Shown here: positions 27,661-36,328 of the stretch, in pieces
Position numbering within the stretch: position 1 is the first letter of the stretch
Layout of the letters: each line of letters starts with the position of its first letter
Position numbers and translations under genes: made by a program
Notes under the pieces: model-generated
Told to the model about the DNA's origin: nothing
Databases searched by the model: none
What the model saw: the letters and a program-made list of their open reading frames with translations, nothing else
From: Candidatus Rokuibacteriota bacterium
GTDB lineage: Bacteria > Methylomirabilota > Methylomirabilia > Rokubacteriales > CSP1-6
NCBI GenBank assembly: GCA_003220225.1
Contig: QHRU01000037.1
Coordinates: 58,975 to 122,974, forward strand
Length of the DNA: 64,000 nt
Direction of reading: 5' to 3'

Positions 27661-27714
27661 ATCGCGCGCGTGGGCGAGCTGGCGCGGACGCTAGGACTCA
27701 TGCCGCTCGTCTGA
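27661..27714 (+). repeat. 54-base direct repeat, downstream copy (orphan gene end)
   Basis: Repeats the last 18 codons of the Ldh-family gene, including an in-frame TGA, without any gene body. It ends eight bases before the converging ABC permease gene. It may be a displaced original 3' end, a remnant of a paralogue, or an assembly artefact. Confidence 0.8.
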
Positions 27715-27721
27715 GGCCTGC

Positions 27722-28519
27722 TCACGCCTGCTCGCCGCCGCGCGCGATGTTGCGGACGGCAAACACGGCGGCGGCGGCGAAGAGGACGCTGAAGAAGGCG
27801 AGCGAGCCCACCCAGGGTCCCGCGCGCTCGGCGGCGCCGAAGAGCCCGATGCTGAGGGCGTAGAACGGGTTGGGCGCCATCGCGTAGGGCAGCCACGTCG
27901 GCTCGCGAGCCACGCGCCCCACCAGCGAGGCGAGCACCGCGTGGGCCACCAGCGGCACCACGGTCAGCGCCACGATGAAGGCGTACGTCACCGACGTGGC
28001 ATGCACCGAGCGGCGGAAGAAGCACGAGAAGTAGAGCCCGGCCGCGCTGACGGCGGCCACGACGATCGCCGTGCTCGCCAGCGCGATGCCGAGCTCACGC
28101 GGACCGATGCCCCCGAACGCGAGGGTCAGCGCCAGCACCGGCAGCCCCGAGGCGAGCAGCAGGCCCTGGTAGAGCAGCGCGGCCGCGAGCTTGCCCCACC
28201 AGATGTCCGCCGGCCCCAGCAGGCTCGTCAGCAGGCCGGCGAGGGTGCGCTGCTCCTTCTCGATGGTCACCGCGCCCGCGCTGAAGACGGGGGCGACGAG
28301 CAGGAGCAGGCTCAGCTGCGCGTAGGCGACGGCGAGGAAGATCCCCTGACCGAGCGTGGCCCCCTGCACGGCGATCTCGAGCGATCCCGGCCGCGTGGTC
28401 ACCGTCATGTAGAAGACGATGACGACGGCGCCCAGCACGAGCAGGTAGAGGCTGGGCAGGAGCCACGCGCGGCGCTCGCGCATCCGTTGCCGCAGCTCCT
28501 TGCGGATCATCGGATTCAT
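27722..28519 (-). CDS. ABC-2 type transporter permease
   Basis: Membrane protein of 265 residues with about six hydrophobic segments and the N-terminal MNPMIRKELRQRMRERRAW seen in ABC-2 exporters of the NatB type. Its start overlaps the end of the ATPase gene by four bases, so the two form one exporter. Substrate unknown. It is the last gene of the tusA-to-ABC minus-strand operon. Confidence 0.88.
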   Translation of the reverse strand: MNPMIRKELRQRMRERRAWLLPSLYLLVLGAVVIVFYMTVTTRPGSLEIAVQGATLGQGIFLAVAYAQLSLLLLVAPVFSAGAVTIEKEQRTLAGLLTSLLGPADIWWGKLAAALLYQGLLLASGLPVLALTLAFGGIGPRELGIALASTAIVVAAVSAAGLYFSCFFRRSVHATSVTYAFIVALTVVPLVAHAVLASLVGRVAREPTWLPYAMAPNPFYALSIGLFGAAERAGPWVGSLAFFSVLFAAAAVFAVRNIARGGEQA

Positions 28520-29436
28520 GGCCGGGGGCTCATCGCGGCGCCTCCGAAGGCGCGGCGGTAGCGCTCCTCCAGGCCGCCGCGCGGATCGAAGCGCACGACG
28601 GCGCAGCCGGCCGCCACCAGGTCGCGCAGCAGCGCGGCCGCGGCCTCCGGGCCGCCGGTGACCTCGACGGCCACGCGCGCCCCCGCGCTCTCCACCATCC
28701 GCACGTCGGCCCGCTCGCGCAGCAGCGTGAGGGCGCGCGCCGAATCGCCGAGCAGCTCGATCTCGCAGGTGAGGCTCCGCGGCGTCGCCGCCGCCGACTC
28801 GCCGGCAAGACGGCCGGCTGCGATGAAGGTCACACGCGAGCAGATGTCCTCGAGGTCGGCCAGGATGTGCGACGAGATCAGCATCGTGATGCCTTCGCCG
28901 TTCAGCGCACGCAGCAACCGGCGCAGCTCGATGCGCGCCAGCGGGTCCAGGCCGGTGGCGGGCTCGTCGAGCAGCAGCAGCCGCGGCGCGTGCAGCAGGG
29001 TCTTGGCGATGAACAGGCGCTGCTTGAGGCCGAGCGAGAGCGCCTCGACGAACGTGTCGGCGCGATCGGCGAGCCCCGCGCGCGCGAGCGCGCCCTCCAC
29101 GGCCGCGCGCCGGCGCGCTCCGCGCAGCCGGAACGCGTCCGCGAAGAACTCGAGGAGCTCGCGTACGCGCATGTCCTGGTAGAGGCCGGGCACGTCGGGC
29201 ATGTAGCCGACGAGCGCGCGCACCCGGCCCGAGGCGCCGACCACGTCGAAGCCGTCGATGGCCGCCGCCCCCGCGTCAGGGTGCACGAGCGTCGCCAGGA
29301 TCTTGATGAGCGTCGACTTGCCGGCGCCGTTCGGCCCCACCAGCCCCACCAGCTCGCCGCGCTCGACGGAGAGCGTGAGGCCGTCGAGGGCGCGGAGCGC
29401 GCCGTAGCGCTTGACGAGGTCGCGCGCGTCGATCAC
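28516..29436 (-). CDS. ABC transporter ATP-binding protein (exporter type)
   Basis: ATPase of 306 residues. Walker A GPNGAGKST is near residue 34, the signature is the atypical ALSLGLKQRL, Walker B is LLLLDEP, and the D-loop is ATGLDP. The C-terminal 80 residues form the extra domain common in ABC-2 exporters. The GTG start overlaps the upstream stop (GTGA). It partners the permease at 27722. Confidence 0.92.
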   Translation of the reverse strand: MIDARDLVKRYGALRALDGLTLSVERGELVGLVGPNGAGKSTLIKILATLVHPDAGAAAIDGFDVVGASGRVRALVGYMPDVPGLYQDMRVRELLEFFADAFRLRGARRRAAVEGALARAGLADRADTFVEALSLGLKQRLFIAKTLLHAPRLLLLDEPATGLDPLARIELRRLLRALNGEGITMLISSHILADLEDICSRVTFIAAGRLAGESAAATPRSLTCEIELLGDSARALTLLRERADVRMVESAGARVAVEVTGGPEAAAALLRDLVAAGCAVVRFDPRGGLEERYRRAFGGAAMSPRP

Positions 29437-31235
29437 CGGCGCCCCAGGGAGACCACGGTGACGACGTGCGGCGCGCGCGTCGCGGGCGTGCCGGTGACGT
29501 CGCTGTTCAGCGTGCCGGCGGGCCCGTAGCCGAGGAACAGGGCGCGCCGGACCTCGAACGCGCGGCCGCCGTCGGTGGGCCAGCCGCGCATCAGCTCGTT
29601 CAGCGCGAACGCGCCCGCGGGCGGCGGCTCCGCGGCGCCGCGCGGGCCCGTCGTGTCCACGCTGAGCCCGTGCGGGAACGGCCATCCCCGCCCCGTGTAC
29701 TGCGCCAGCGGCTCGCGCGGCGCGCGCGAGAGCTCGACGGCGGCGCCAGCCGGCAGGGCGCCGAGCGGGTAGACCCAGCCCGGCTCGACGACGAGCGCCT
29801 GCGTGAACGCCTCGCCGGTCTCGTTGCGCAGAACCCCCTCGTCGAGCCGCACCGTGCCCGGCAGCCGCCGCGTCGCGCGCACGGAGACGTCGCGGAACGA
29901 CCACGGGGCGAGCCCGAGGTCGACGGCGAGCGGCGGCCCGAGGCGCACCGACCACGCGGCCGTCGGCGCCTGCACGCCGAGCGCCGCCACCTGCACGACC
30001 TCGGGCCGCGCGCGTGGGCCCGTCAGCACGGCCTCGCCCGGCACGCCGAGGCGAACGGCCGCGCGGCCGGCGGAGGACAGCCGCAGCGTCTCCTGGATGG
30101 CGGCGACGTCGCTGCGGTCGTCCATCCAGCGCAGCGCGATCTCGTCCAGGTGGAACGCGCGCGGCCGGTGGCGCGCGGCCCCGGCGTAGAACGCGGCCGC
30201 GAAGAGGATCGCGAGCGCGGGCACCGTGAGCCACGCCCACTCCGGCCGTCCGCGCCGGCGCAGCACGCCGAAGTTCACCACGCCCACCACGACCACGTAC
30301 GCGACCAACGCCAGCCCCACCGTGGCGAGCGAGGGAAACACGGGCGCGCGCGCCAGGCGCCGCCCCACCCAGGTCGCCTCCGAGCGGTCGTACGGCCACG
30401 ACGCCCAGCGCGCCTCGCCCTGCCCCGTCACCATGCGCGCCGCGAAGAGCCCGTCGAGCGCGGCGCTGCCGAGGCTGGGCACGCGCGCCACACGGCCCTG
30501 GCCGATCGGCTGCGGGCGGCCGGGCTCGCCCCCGCGATAGGCGGCGAGGAAGCCGGCGTCGGCGAGGCGGTCCTCGACGAGCACCACGCGCCCGCCGTGG
30601 CGCGCGAACCCCTCCAGGGCGCCGCGCGCCTCGACGTCGCGCAGCGCGCGCGCCACCACCACCGTCCAGGCCGGCTCCCAACGCCACCAGACGACCGGCG
30701 GCTCGCGCACGACGACGAAGGTCAGCGCCCGGCGCTTGGCCACGCGGTCCTCGTCCGTCCCCGCGAAGCTCACGCGGGACTGCGCCTCGCGGCACGCGGC
30801 GTCGTCGTCGCAGAGCAGCGCGACGAGCTGGCCGGACACGACCGCCTCGCGGGCGATCGTGTGCTGCGCCACGCCCACCACCGCGCCGCCGGCGCGCGCG
30901 GTGATCTCGACACGGTCGCCGGCGCCCGCGACGAGGATCGGCAGATCGAGCACGCGGCGCTCACCGGGGCCGAGCGCGACCCCGGCCACGAACGAGTCCG
31001 CGGTGTCGGCGCCGTCCTGGTCGGAGCGAAACGCGCGGAGCGTCAGCTCGAGGGTCTGCGGCTGCGCGGCGGGATTCGCCACGCTCACGCGCGCGGGCAC
31101 GACACCCGGTCGCCCCGTCACGTGGCCCTCGAGCCCGACGGACTCGATGGTCACGGAGGCCCGCGCCGGCGCGAGGGCCGCCAGCGTCCCGAGGCACGCG
31201 CCGAGCAGGCCGAGCGCGGCGCGCCGCGCGCTCAC
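29433..31235 (-). CDS. Large membrane-anchored extracytoplasmic protein, unknown function
   Basis: Protein of 600 residues with a signal peptide (about 1-26), an extracytoplasmic region, two central membrane helices (about 302-324 and 334-353) and a second large soluble region. No catalytic motif is recognised. Chained by GTGA overlaps between the CopD-like gene and the ABC genes, it resembles the accessory membrane proteins encoded with some ABC-2 exporters, but the family could not be named. GTG start at 31235. Confidence 0.7.
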   Translation of the reverse strand: MSARRAALGLLGACLGTLAALAPARASVTIESVGLEGHVTGRPGVVPARVSVANPAAQPQTLELTLRAFRSDQDGADTADSFVAGVALGPGERRVLDLPILVAGAGDRVEITARAGGAVVGVAQHTIAREAVVSGQLVALLCDDDAACREAQSRVSFAGTDEDRVAKRRALTFVVVREPPVVWWRWEPAWTVVVARALRDVEARGALEGFARHGGRVVLVEDRLADAGFLAAYRGGEPGRPQPIGQGRVARVPSLGSAALDGLFAARMVTGQGEARWASWPYDRSEATWVGRRLARAPVFPSLATVGLALVAYVVVVGVVNFGVLRRRGRPEWAWLTVPALAILFAAAFYAGAARHRPRAFHLDEIALRWMDDRSDVAAIQETLRLSSAGRAAVRLGVPGEAVLTGPRARPEVVQVAALGVQAPTAAWSVRLGPPLAVDLGLAPWSFRDVSVRATRRLPGTVRLDEGVLRNETGEAFTQALVVEPGWVYPLGALPAGAAVELSRAPREPLAQYTGRGWPFPHGLSVDTTGPRGAAEPPPAGAFALNELMRGWPTDGGRAFEVRRALFLGYGPAGTLNSDVTGTPATRAPHVVTVVSLGRR

Positions 31236-31711
31236 TCGCCTGGCCCTCCCTGGGGGGACGCACGAGAGACCGCGAGGCCGAGATAGATGACGACGAGCGC
31301 CAGGAGCAGCACGACGCGGTCGAGGCGGCCGACCGCCCGCAGCGGGGCGGTCGCGTCGCCGCCGTGGCGGACGGCGGCGTCGAGGATCGGCACCTGGGCG
31401 AAGTCGCGCTGGGCGGCGATGGCGACGGCGACGATGACGAGGCCGAACTTCGCCGCCAGCATGAGGCCGGCGCCCGACTGCATGACGCGCTCGAGCGGGC
31501 CGAGCTGGGTCACGTTGTAAAAGCCGGAGAGGACGACGAGAGCCACCGCCGTCCAGGTCACGGGGCGCGCGCGACGAGCGGCCTCCGCGAACGGCCGTGG
31601 GTCGCCGCGGCGCGCCGCCGGCAGCAGGACGTGGGTCTGGTACGCGAGCCCGCCGATCCACACGACGGCACCGACGAGGTGCACCCAGAGCATCACCAGC
31701 CGCACGCTCAC
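31232..31711 (-). CDS. CopD-like membrane protein
   Basis: Four-helix membrane protein of 159 residues. It has the HLVGAVVWIGGL motif and a helix with VTWTAVALVVLSGFYN, as in CopD/YebZ-type proteins linked to copper or haem handling. It is much shorter than full CopD. The GTG start overlaps the HAD stop. Copper specificity is not established; histidines near the start of helix 1 are compatible with metal or haem binding. Confidence 0.7.
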   Translation of the reverse strand: MSVRLVMLWVHLVGAVVWIGGLAYQTHVLLPAARRGDPRPFAEAARRARPVTWTAVALVVLSGFYNVTQLGPLERVMQSGAGLMLAAKFGLVIVAVAIAAQRDFAQVPILDAAVRHGGDATAPLRAVGRLDRVVLLLALVVIYLGLAVSRASPQGGPGE

Positions 31712-32403
31712 CGCGCCGGTCCCGTCAGCGCGGCCAGCGCCCGCGCCACGTCGGTGAAGTCGGCGAAGATGTGGTCCGGCTCGCACGCCGCCAGCTCCTC
31801 CTGGGGGTGCTGGCCCGTCGCCACCGCGACCGCCACGGCGCCGCAGGCGCGCGCGCAGTCCACGTCGAGCGGCGTGTCCCCGATGATCGTCACGCGCGCG
31901 AACGGGAAGTCGCGGCCGGCCACGAGACGCGCGCGCGCGCGCGCGATAGCTGGGAGCCGCCGCCGGTCCATGTCGTCCGAGCCGAAGGCGCCGACGCTGA
32001 AGAGCGGCCAGAGGCCGGTCGGCGCGAGCTTCAGTCGCGCGCCCGCCTCGATGTTGCCGGTGAGGAGCCCCACCAGCGCGTCGTCGCGCGCGGCCAGCGC
32101 GCTCACGACCGCCGCGACGCCCGGCATCACCTGCACGCGCGAGCCGTCGCCGATGGCCCGCCGCAACTCCTCCAGGTAGGCGGCGAAGAACGCGTCGAGC
32201 CCGCGCGTGATGGCGGCGTCGTCCAGGCCGGCGCCACGCATGAGATCCCACACGATGCGCGGGTCCGTCTTGCCGCGGAAGTCGTAGACGTCCACGGCCC
32301 CCGGGGTACCGTAGGTGGCCTGGAGCGCGCGTCCGAAGGCGGCGCGGCCGGCGCCGCGCGCGGTGACGAGCGTGCCGTCGACGTCGAAGAGGAAGAGCCG
32401 CAC
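31708..32403 (-). CDS. HAD-superfamily hydrolase (phosphoglycolate phosphatase-like)
   Basis: Phosphatase of 231 residues. Motif I is LFDVDGTL at the N-terminus, motif II is near LLTGN, and motif IV is IIGDTPLDVDCA; a helical cap lies between I and II. The substrate is unknown; phosphoglycolate or another small phosphomonoester is plausible. The GTG start lies one base after the stop of the desulfurase gene. Confidence 0.88.
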   Translation of the reverse strand: MRLFLFDVDGTLVTARGAGRAAFGRALQATYGTPGAVDVYDFRGKTDPRIVWDLMRGAGLDDAAITRGLDAFFAAYLEELRRAIGDGSRVQVMPGVAAVVSALAARDDALVGLLTGNIEAGARLKLAPTGLWPLFSVGAFGSDDMDRRRLPAIARARARLVAGRDFPFARVTIIGDTPLDVDCARACGAVAVAVATGQHPQEELAACEPDHIFADFTDVARALAALTGPAR

Positions 32404-32404
32404 G

Positions 32405-33562
32405 TCAGGACGCGAGGCGGCGCAGGCGCTCGACCACGGCGGGCAGCGCCTCGAGCACCGCATCCACCTCCGCGGCCGTCGTCCAGCGGCCGAGCGTGAA
32501 GCAGAGCGAGCCTTCCAGCTCCTCGCGCGCGCAGCCGATGGCGCGCAGCACGTGCGACGGCTGGCCGCTCGCCATGTTGCACGCCGAGCCCGACGACGCG
32601 GCCACCCCGCGCAGATCCAGCTCCAGCAGGACGCCGTCCGCCTTCACGCCCTCGACGACGATGCTGGCGTGATGCGGCAGGCGCGCGGCGCCGCGGGCGC
32701 CGGTGAGCCGCGCGCGCGGCACCCGCTCGAGCACGCTCTCGAGGAACCGGTCACGCAGCGCCGACAGGCGCAGGCTCTCGGCGGCGCCCTCGGCGCGCGC
32801 GAGGTCGGCGGCCACGCCCATGCCGACGATCGCCGGCAGGTTTTCCGTCCCCGCGCGGTAGCCGCCCTCCTGCCCGCCGCCGACGACGACGGGGCTGAGC
32901 TTGACCGCCGCGCGCGTCCAGAGCGCCCCCGCGCCGGGCGGCCCGTAGAGATCGTTCGACGAGAGGGTCAGGAGATCGATGCCGAGGTCGTCCACGGCGA
33001 GCGGCACGCGGCCCGCGGCCCCGACGGCGTCCACGTGGAACGGCACGCGGCGCGCGCGCGCCGCGCGGCCGATCTCGCGCAACGGCTCGACGGTGCCGAT
33101 CTCGCCGTTGGCCGCCATCACCGACACGAGCGCGGTGTCGTCGCGCAGCGCGCGCGCCACCGCGTCGGGATCGACGCGCCCCTCGCCGTCCACCGGCAGG
33201 TACGCGACCTCCCAGCCACGCTTGGCCAGGTAGCGGCAAGCGTTGAGGACGGAGATGTGCTCGATGGCCGTGGTCACCACGTGGCGCCCACGCGCGCGCG
33301 CGGCGAGGCCGCGGATGGCGAGGTTGTTCGCCTCCGTCGCACTCGCGGTGAAGATGACGCCGGCGGCGGTGGCGCCGACGAGCCGCGCCACCTTGGCGCG
33401 CGCGCCGTCGAGGGAGGCGCGCGCCTCGAGCCCGAGCGAGTGCGGGGCCCCGGGGTTGCCGACGCCGCCCTCGAGGAACGGGCGCATCAGCGCGACGACA
33501 CGGGGGTCGACGGGCGAGAAGCTCGCGTAGTCGAGGTAGACGCGGGTGACGCCGGCGCCCAC
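32405..33562 (-). CDS. Cysteine desulfurase-like protein lacking the PLP lysine
   Basis: NifS/IscS-fold protein of 385 residues. The persulfide cysteine is Cys328 (SSGSACNMAS), and His102 (AIEH) and Asp178 (HVDAV) of the cofactor site are present. The lysine that normally binds pyridoxal phosphate is missing: the expected SxHK reads S-S-N-D, with Asp204 in its place (codon 32951-32953). An IscS of Archaeoglobus fulgidus with the same change is known. The GTG at 33562, directly after the tusA stop, gives the family length; an ATG at 33604 would overlap tusA. It may pass sulfur to TusA or be an altered desulfurase. Confidence 0.85.
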   Translation of the reverse strand: MGAGVTRVYLDYASFSPVDPRVVALMRPFLEGGVGNPGAPHSLGLEARASLDGARAKVARLVGATAAGVIFTASATEANNLAIRGLAARARGRHVVTTAIEHISVLNACRYLAKRGWEVAYLPVDGEGRVDPDAVARALRDDTALVSVMAANGEIGTVEPLREIGRAARARRVPFHVDAVGAAGRVPLAVDDLGIDLLTLSSNDLYGPPGAGALWTRAAVKLSPVVVGGGQEGGYRAGTENLPAIVGMGVAADLARAEGAAESLRLSALRDRFLESVLERVPRARLTGARGAARLPHHASIVVEGVKADGVLLELDLRGVAASSGSACNMASGQPSHVLRAIGCAREELEGSLCFTLGRWTTAAEVDAVLEALPAVVERLRRLAS

Positions 33563-33563
33563 C

Positions 33564-33800
33564 CTACCGAGTCTTTCGGACGAGGAAGCGGTAAACCGCG
33601 CCATCCCTGTCGATCTCCAGGAGCTCGTGTCCCGTGCGGGCCGCCCAGCTGATCATGTCGGCTTCCGAGGCGGGGTCATCGGACGTCATTTCCAGCACCT
33701 GGCCCACCGTCATGTGCTTCATCGCGTCCCGGGTCTTGAGGATGGGCATGGGGCAAAACAGCCCCAGACAGTCCAATTTCTGATCAGCGACGATCCGCAT
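33564..33800 (-). CDS. tusA: TusA-family sulfur carrier
   Basis: Small sulfur-transfer protein of 78 residues with the hallmark CPMPI (persulfide cysteine in GLFCPMPILKTRDAM). TusA proteins accept sulfur from a cysteine desulfurase and deliver it to tRNA thiolation, molybdenum cofactor or sulfur oxidation. It lies two bases upstream of the desulfurase-like gene, which fits a donor-acceptor pair. First gene of its operon. Confidence 0.92.
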   Translation of the reverse strand: MRIVADQKLDCLGLFCPMPILKTRDAMKHMTVGQVLEMTSDDPASEADMISWAARTGHELLEIDRDGAVYRFLVRKTR

Positions 33801-33821
33801 AAGCCGTTGAAAATTCTGACA

Positions 33822-33851
33822 TTGACAGTCAACGGGGGCAACAAGAATAAT
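33822..33851 (+). promoter_or_regulatory. Sigma70-type promoter of the GGDEF gene
   Basis: TTGACA (33822-33827) and AATAAT (33846-33851) stand 18 bases apart in a locally AT-richer gap. Start would fall near 33858, about two bases before the ATG at 33860, so the mRNA may be leaderless. TTGACAGTCAA inside it is an 11-base palindrome that could be an operator shared with the divergent tusA operon. Confidence 0.5.
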
Positions 33852-33859
33852 GGATCGCC

Positions 33860-34819
33860 ATGCCGGGTGACGGCTCCCAGGATCTCGTCGTCGCGGGCCG
33901 ACGCCTGCGCAAGAAGCTCGTCGTCGCGCTGACCCTCTCCTCGGCGGTCCCGCTGCTCGTCCTCGCCTACGTCGTGCGCGCCTTCGTGCTGCCGTCGCGG
34001 GCGGCCGGGGATTCGTTGGTGTTCGGCGGGGTGCAGGCGCTGGTGGCCTTCACCGTGATCGGCATGATCGCCGGCGCCTACATCATCTGGGACGTCGGCC
34101 GCACGGTCGCGCGGATCGCGGAGATGCTCGCCAGCGAGCGCGCCATCGCCGGGCTCGGGCGCCGCAAGGACGAGGTCGGTACGGTGATGACGTCCTTCAA
34201 CCGCATGCTCGAGACGATCGAGCAGCAGGCGGGAGAGATCAACAGCTTCGCCACGCGGCTCGACGCCGCCTACAAGGAGCTCGAGTCGACCAACGCCCGG
34301 CTCAAGGAGACCTCGTTCAAGGATGAGGTGACCGGTCTCTACAACCGCCGCTTCTTCTCGCTCCGGCTCGAGGAGGAGCTCTCACGCTACCGCCGGTTCA
34401 ACCACCCCGTATCGGTCGTCCTGCTCGACCTGGACGGCTTCAAGGCCGTCAACGACGATCTCGGACACGCCGTCGGCGACGACACGCTGCGCGACGTGGC
34501 CCAGATCCTCATGAAGCACTCCCGCGGCATCAACGTCGTCTCGCGGTACGGCGGCGACGAATTCGCGGTGCTTCTGGTCGAGACGTCGAAGGCGGGCGCC
34601 AGACTCTACGCCGACCGCATCCGCGAGGTCGTCGCGAAGTACCCCTTCTCGCACGGCAAGGTCATCACGGCCAGCTTCGGCGTGGCCAGCCTGCCGGACG
34701 ACGAGGCGACGACGGCGGAGGATCTCTTCCGCGCGGCCGACGAAGCGCTGTACGCCGCCAAACGGGCGGGCAAGAACCAGGTGGCCGCCGCATCGGGGTC
34801 GCCAGCCAAGGTCTCATAG
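33860..34819 (+). CDS. Membrane diguanylate cyclase (GGDEF)
   Basis: Makes cyclic di-GMP. The protein has 319 residues with two membrane helices (about 20-42 and 53-76), a HAMP-like and coiled-coil linker (about 80-150), and a GGDEF domain with intact GGDEF at 231-235. The inhibitory I-site RxxD is absent (RGIN at 222-225), so feedback inhibition is unlikely. It directly precedes an HD-GYP phosphodiesterase gene, so synthesis and breakdown of the signal are encoded side by side. Confidence 0.93.
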   Translation: MPGDGSQDLVVAGRRLRKKLVVALTLSSAVPLLVLAYVVRAFVLPSRAAGDSLVFGGVQALVAFTVIGMIAGAYIIWDVGRTVARIAEMLASERAIAGLGRRKDEVGTVMTSFNRMLETIEQQAGEINSFATRLDAAYKELESTNARLKETSFKDEVTGLYNRRFFSLRLEEELSRYRRFNHPVSVVLLDLDGFKAVNDDLGHAVGDDTLRDVAQILMKHSRGINVVSRYGGDEFAVLLVETSKAGARLYADRIREVVAKYPFSHGKVITASFGVASLPDDEATTAEDLFRAADEALYAAKRAGKNQVAAASGSPAKVS

Positions 34820-34820
34820 C

Positions 34821-35879
34821 GTGGACTCCCCGTCTCGGGACATCCTGATCGTCGACGACGATCGGCAGGTCCGAGAAGTCCTTCACCAGATCTTTCTCTC
34901 CGCGGGCTATGCCTGCCGCCTCGCGGAAGACGGCCGCGCGGGCGTGGCCGCCTTCACCGAGAAGCCGACGGAGCTGGTCGTCACCGATCTCAAGATGCCG
35001 GTGATGTCCGGCATCGAGCTGCTCCAGCAGATCCGGGCGCTGGACGGCGACGCCGCCGTCATCGTGCTCACCGGCGCCGCCGACGTGAAGACGGCCATCG
35101 ACAGCCTCAAGCTCGGCGCCTACGACTTCATCATGAAGCCGGTGAACGTCGAGGAGCTGCTCATCGCCGCCGAGCGCGCCCTCGAACGCCGCCAGCTCCT
35201 CATCGAGCGCCGCGCCTACCAGGCCATGCTCGAGCGCCGGGTCGAGGAGGCCACGCAGCACCTCACGGCCGCCTACCAGGAGCTGGAGGCCACCTACGGC
35301 ACGACGCTGGAGGCGCTCGGCTCCGCGCTCGACACGCGCGACATCGGCACCGAGTCGCACTCGCGCCGCGTGCACGGCTACGCGCTGGCCACCGCGAAGG
35401 AGTACGGCGTGCCCCAGGAGCTGGTGCGCGACCTCGCGCACGGCGTGCTGCTGCACGACATCGGCAAGATCGGCATCCCCGACGCCATCTTGCTGAAGCC
35501 GGGACCGCTCACGCCCGAGGAGTGGAAGGTGATGCGCACGCATCCGGAGATCGGCAAGCGCCTCATCGAGCGCATCCCGTTCTTGCGCGGCGCGGTGCCG
35601 ATCGTGTTCTCGCACCACGAGAAGTGGGACGGCACCGGCTATCCGCGCGGCCTGAGCGGCGAGGACATCCCGCTCGGCGCGCGCATCTTCGCGGTGGTCG
35701 ACGCCTTCGACGCGATGACGTTCAGCCGCCCCTACTCGAAGGCCATCACCTTCGATGCGGCCAGGGCCGAGATCAAGCGTTGCGCCGGCACCCACTTCGA
35801 CCCGAACGTGGTCGAGGCCTTCCTGCGCGTGCCCGGCCAGCTGCTCGACGAGATCCGCCGCCGCTCGATCGCGCCCTGA
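34821..35879 (+). CDS. Response regulator with HD-GYP phosphodiesterase domain
   Basis: Protein of 352 residues. The receiver domain (ILIVDDDRQV, LVVTDLKMPVMSG) is joined by a coiled coil to an HD-GYP domain with HDIGKIGIPD and HHEKWDGTGYPRGL. HD-GYP enzymes hydrolyse cyclic di-GMP. GTG start, one base after the GGDEF stop. The pair probably forms a local cyclic di-GMP switch controlled by phosphorylation. Confidence 0.93.
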   Translation: MDSPSRDILIVDDDRQVREVLHQIFLSAGYACRLAEDGRAGVAAFTEKPTELVVTDLKMPVMSGIELLQQIRALDGDAAVIVLTGAADVKTAIDSLKLGAYDFIMKPVNVEELLIAAERALERRQLLIERRAYQAMLERRVEEATQHLTAAYQELEATYGTTLEALGSALDTRDIGTESHSRRVHGYALATAKEYGVPQELVRDLAHGVLLHDIGKIGIPDAILLKPGPLTPEEWKVMRTHPEIGKRLIERIPFLRGAVPIVFSHHEKWDGTGYPRGLSGEDIPLGARIFAVVDAFDAMTFSRPYSKAITFDAARAEIKRCAGTHFDPNVVEAFLRVPGQLLDEIRRRSIAP

Positions 35880-36328
35880 CCCCGGCCATCCGGCGCGCGC
35901 GGCCGTCCGACGCGGCGGCGCTCACCCGCATCGCTCACGCCTCCAAGCGCCACTGGCGTTACCCCGAGGAGTGGATCGCGCTCTGGCGCGAGGCGCTGAC
36001 CGTCACGCCCTGGGTCGTCGAGCGCGCGCCCGTCTACTGCGCCGAGGAGGGCGGCGCCGTCGTCGGGTTCTACGCGCTGAGCGGCCGCGCGCCGGCGATG
36101 GAGCTCGAGCACTGCTGGGTGCTGCCCGCGCGCATCGGCCGTGGCATCGGTGCGCGGCTGCTCGAGCACGCGGCGGCGACGGGCCGCGCGGCGCGCGCGA
36201 GCACGCTGAGCATCGCGTCCGATCCGTTCGCGGTCGGCTTCTACCGGCGGATGGGCGCGCGGCCGGCGGGCACCGTACCCTCGACGCCGCGCGGGCGGAC
36301 GCTGCCGCTGCTCCTGCTGCGCGTTTAG
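35876..36328 (+). CDS. GNAT-family N-acetyltransferase
   Basis: Acetyltransferase of about 150 residues: IRRARPSDAAALTRIA at the start, the acetyl-CoA loop RIGRGIGARLLEH, and the C-terminal SDPFAVGFYRRMGARPAG. No ATG, GTG or TTG is found near the domain start in this frame; the best candidate is CTG at 35876 overlapping the previous TGA (CTGA), so start confidence is low. It converges with the MaoC gene, overlapping by four bases at the stops. Substrate unknown. Confidence 0.78.
   Translation: MTPAIRRARPSDAAALTRIAHASKRHWRYPEEWIALWREALTVTPWVVERAPVYCAEEGGAVVGFYALSGRAPAMELEHCWVLPARIGRGIGARLLEHAAATGRAARASTLSIASDPFAVGFYRRMGARPAGTVPSTPRGRTLPLLLLRV

Noticed and set aside
27570..27863. Open frame across the repeat and ABC permease end
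   Set aside because: It spans palindromes and runs antisense to the permease; no protein-like features.
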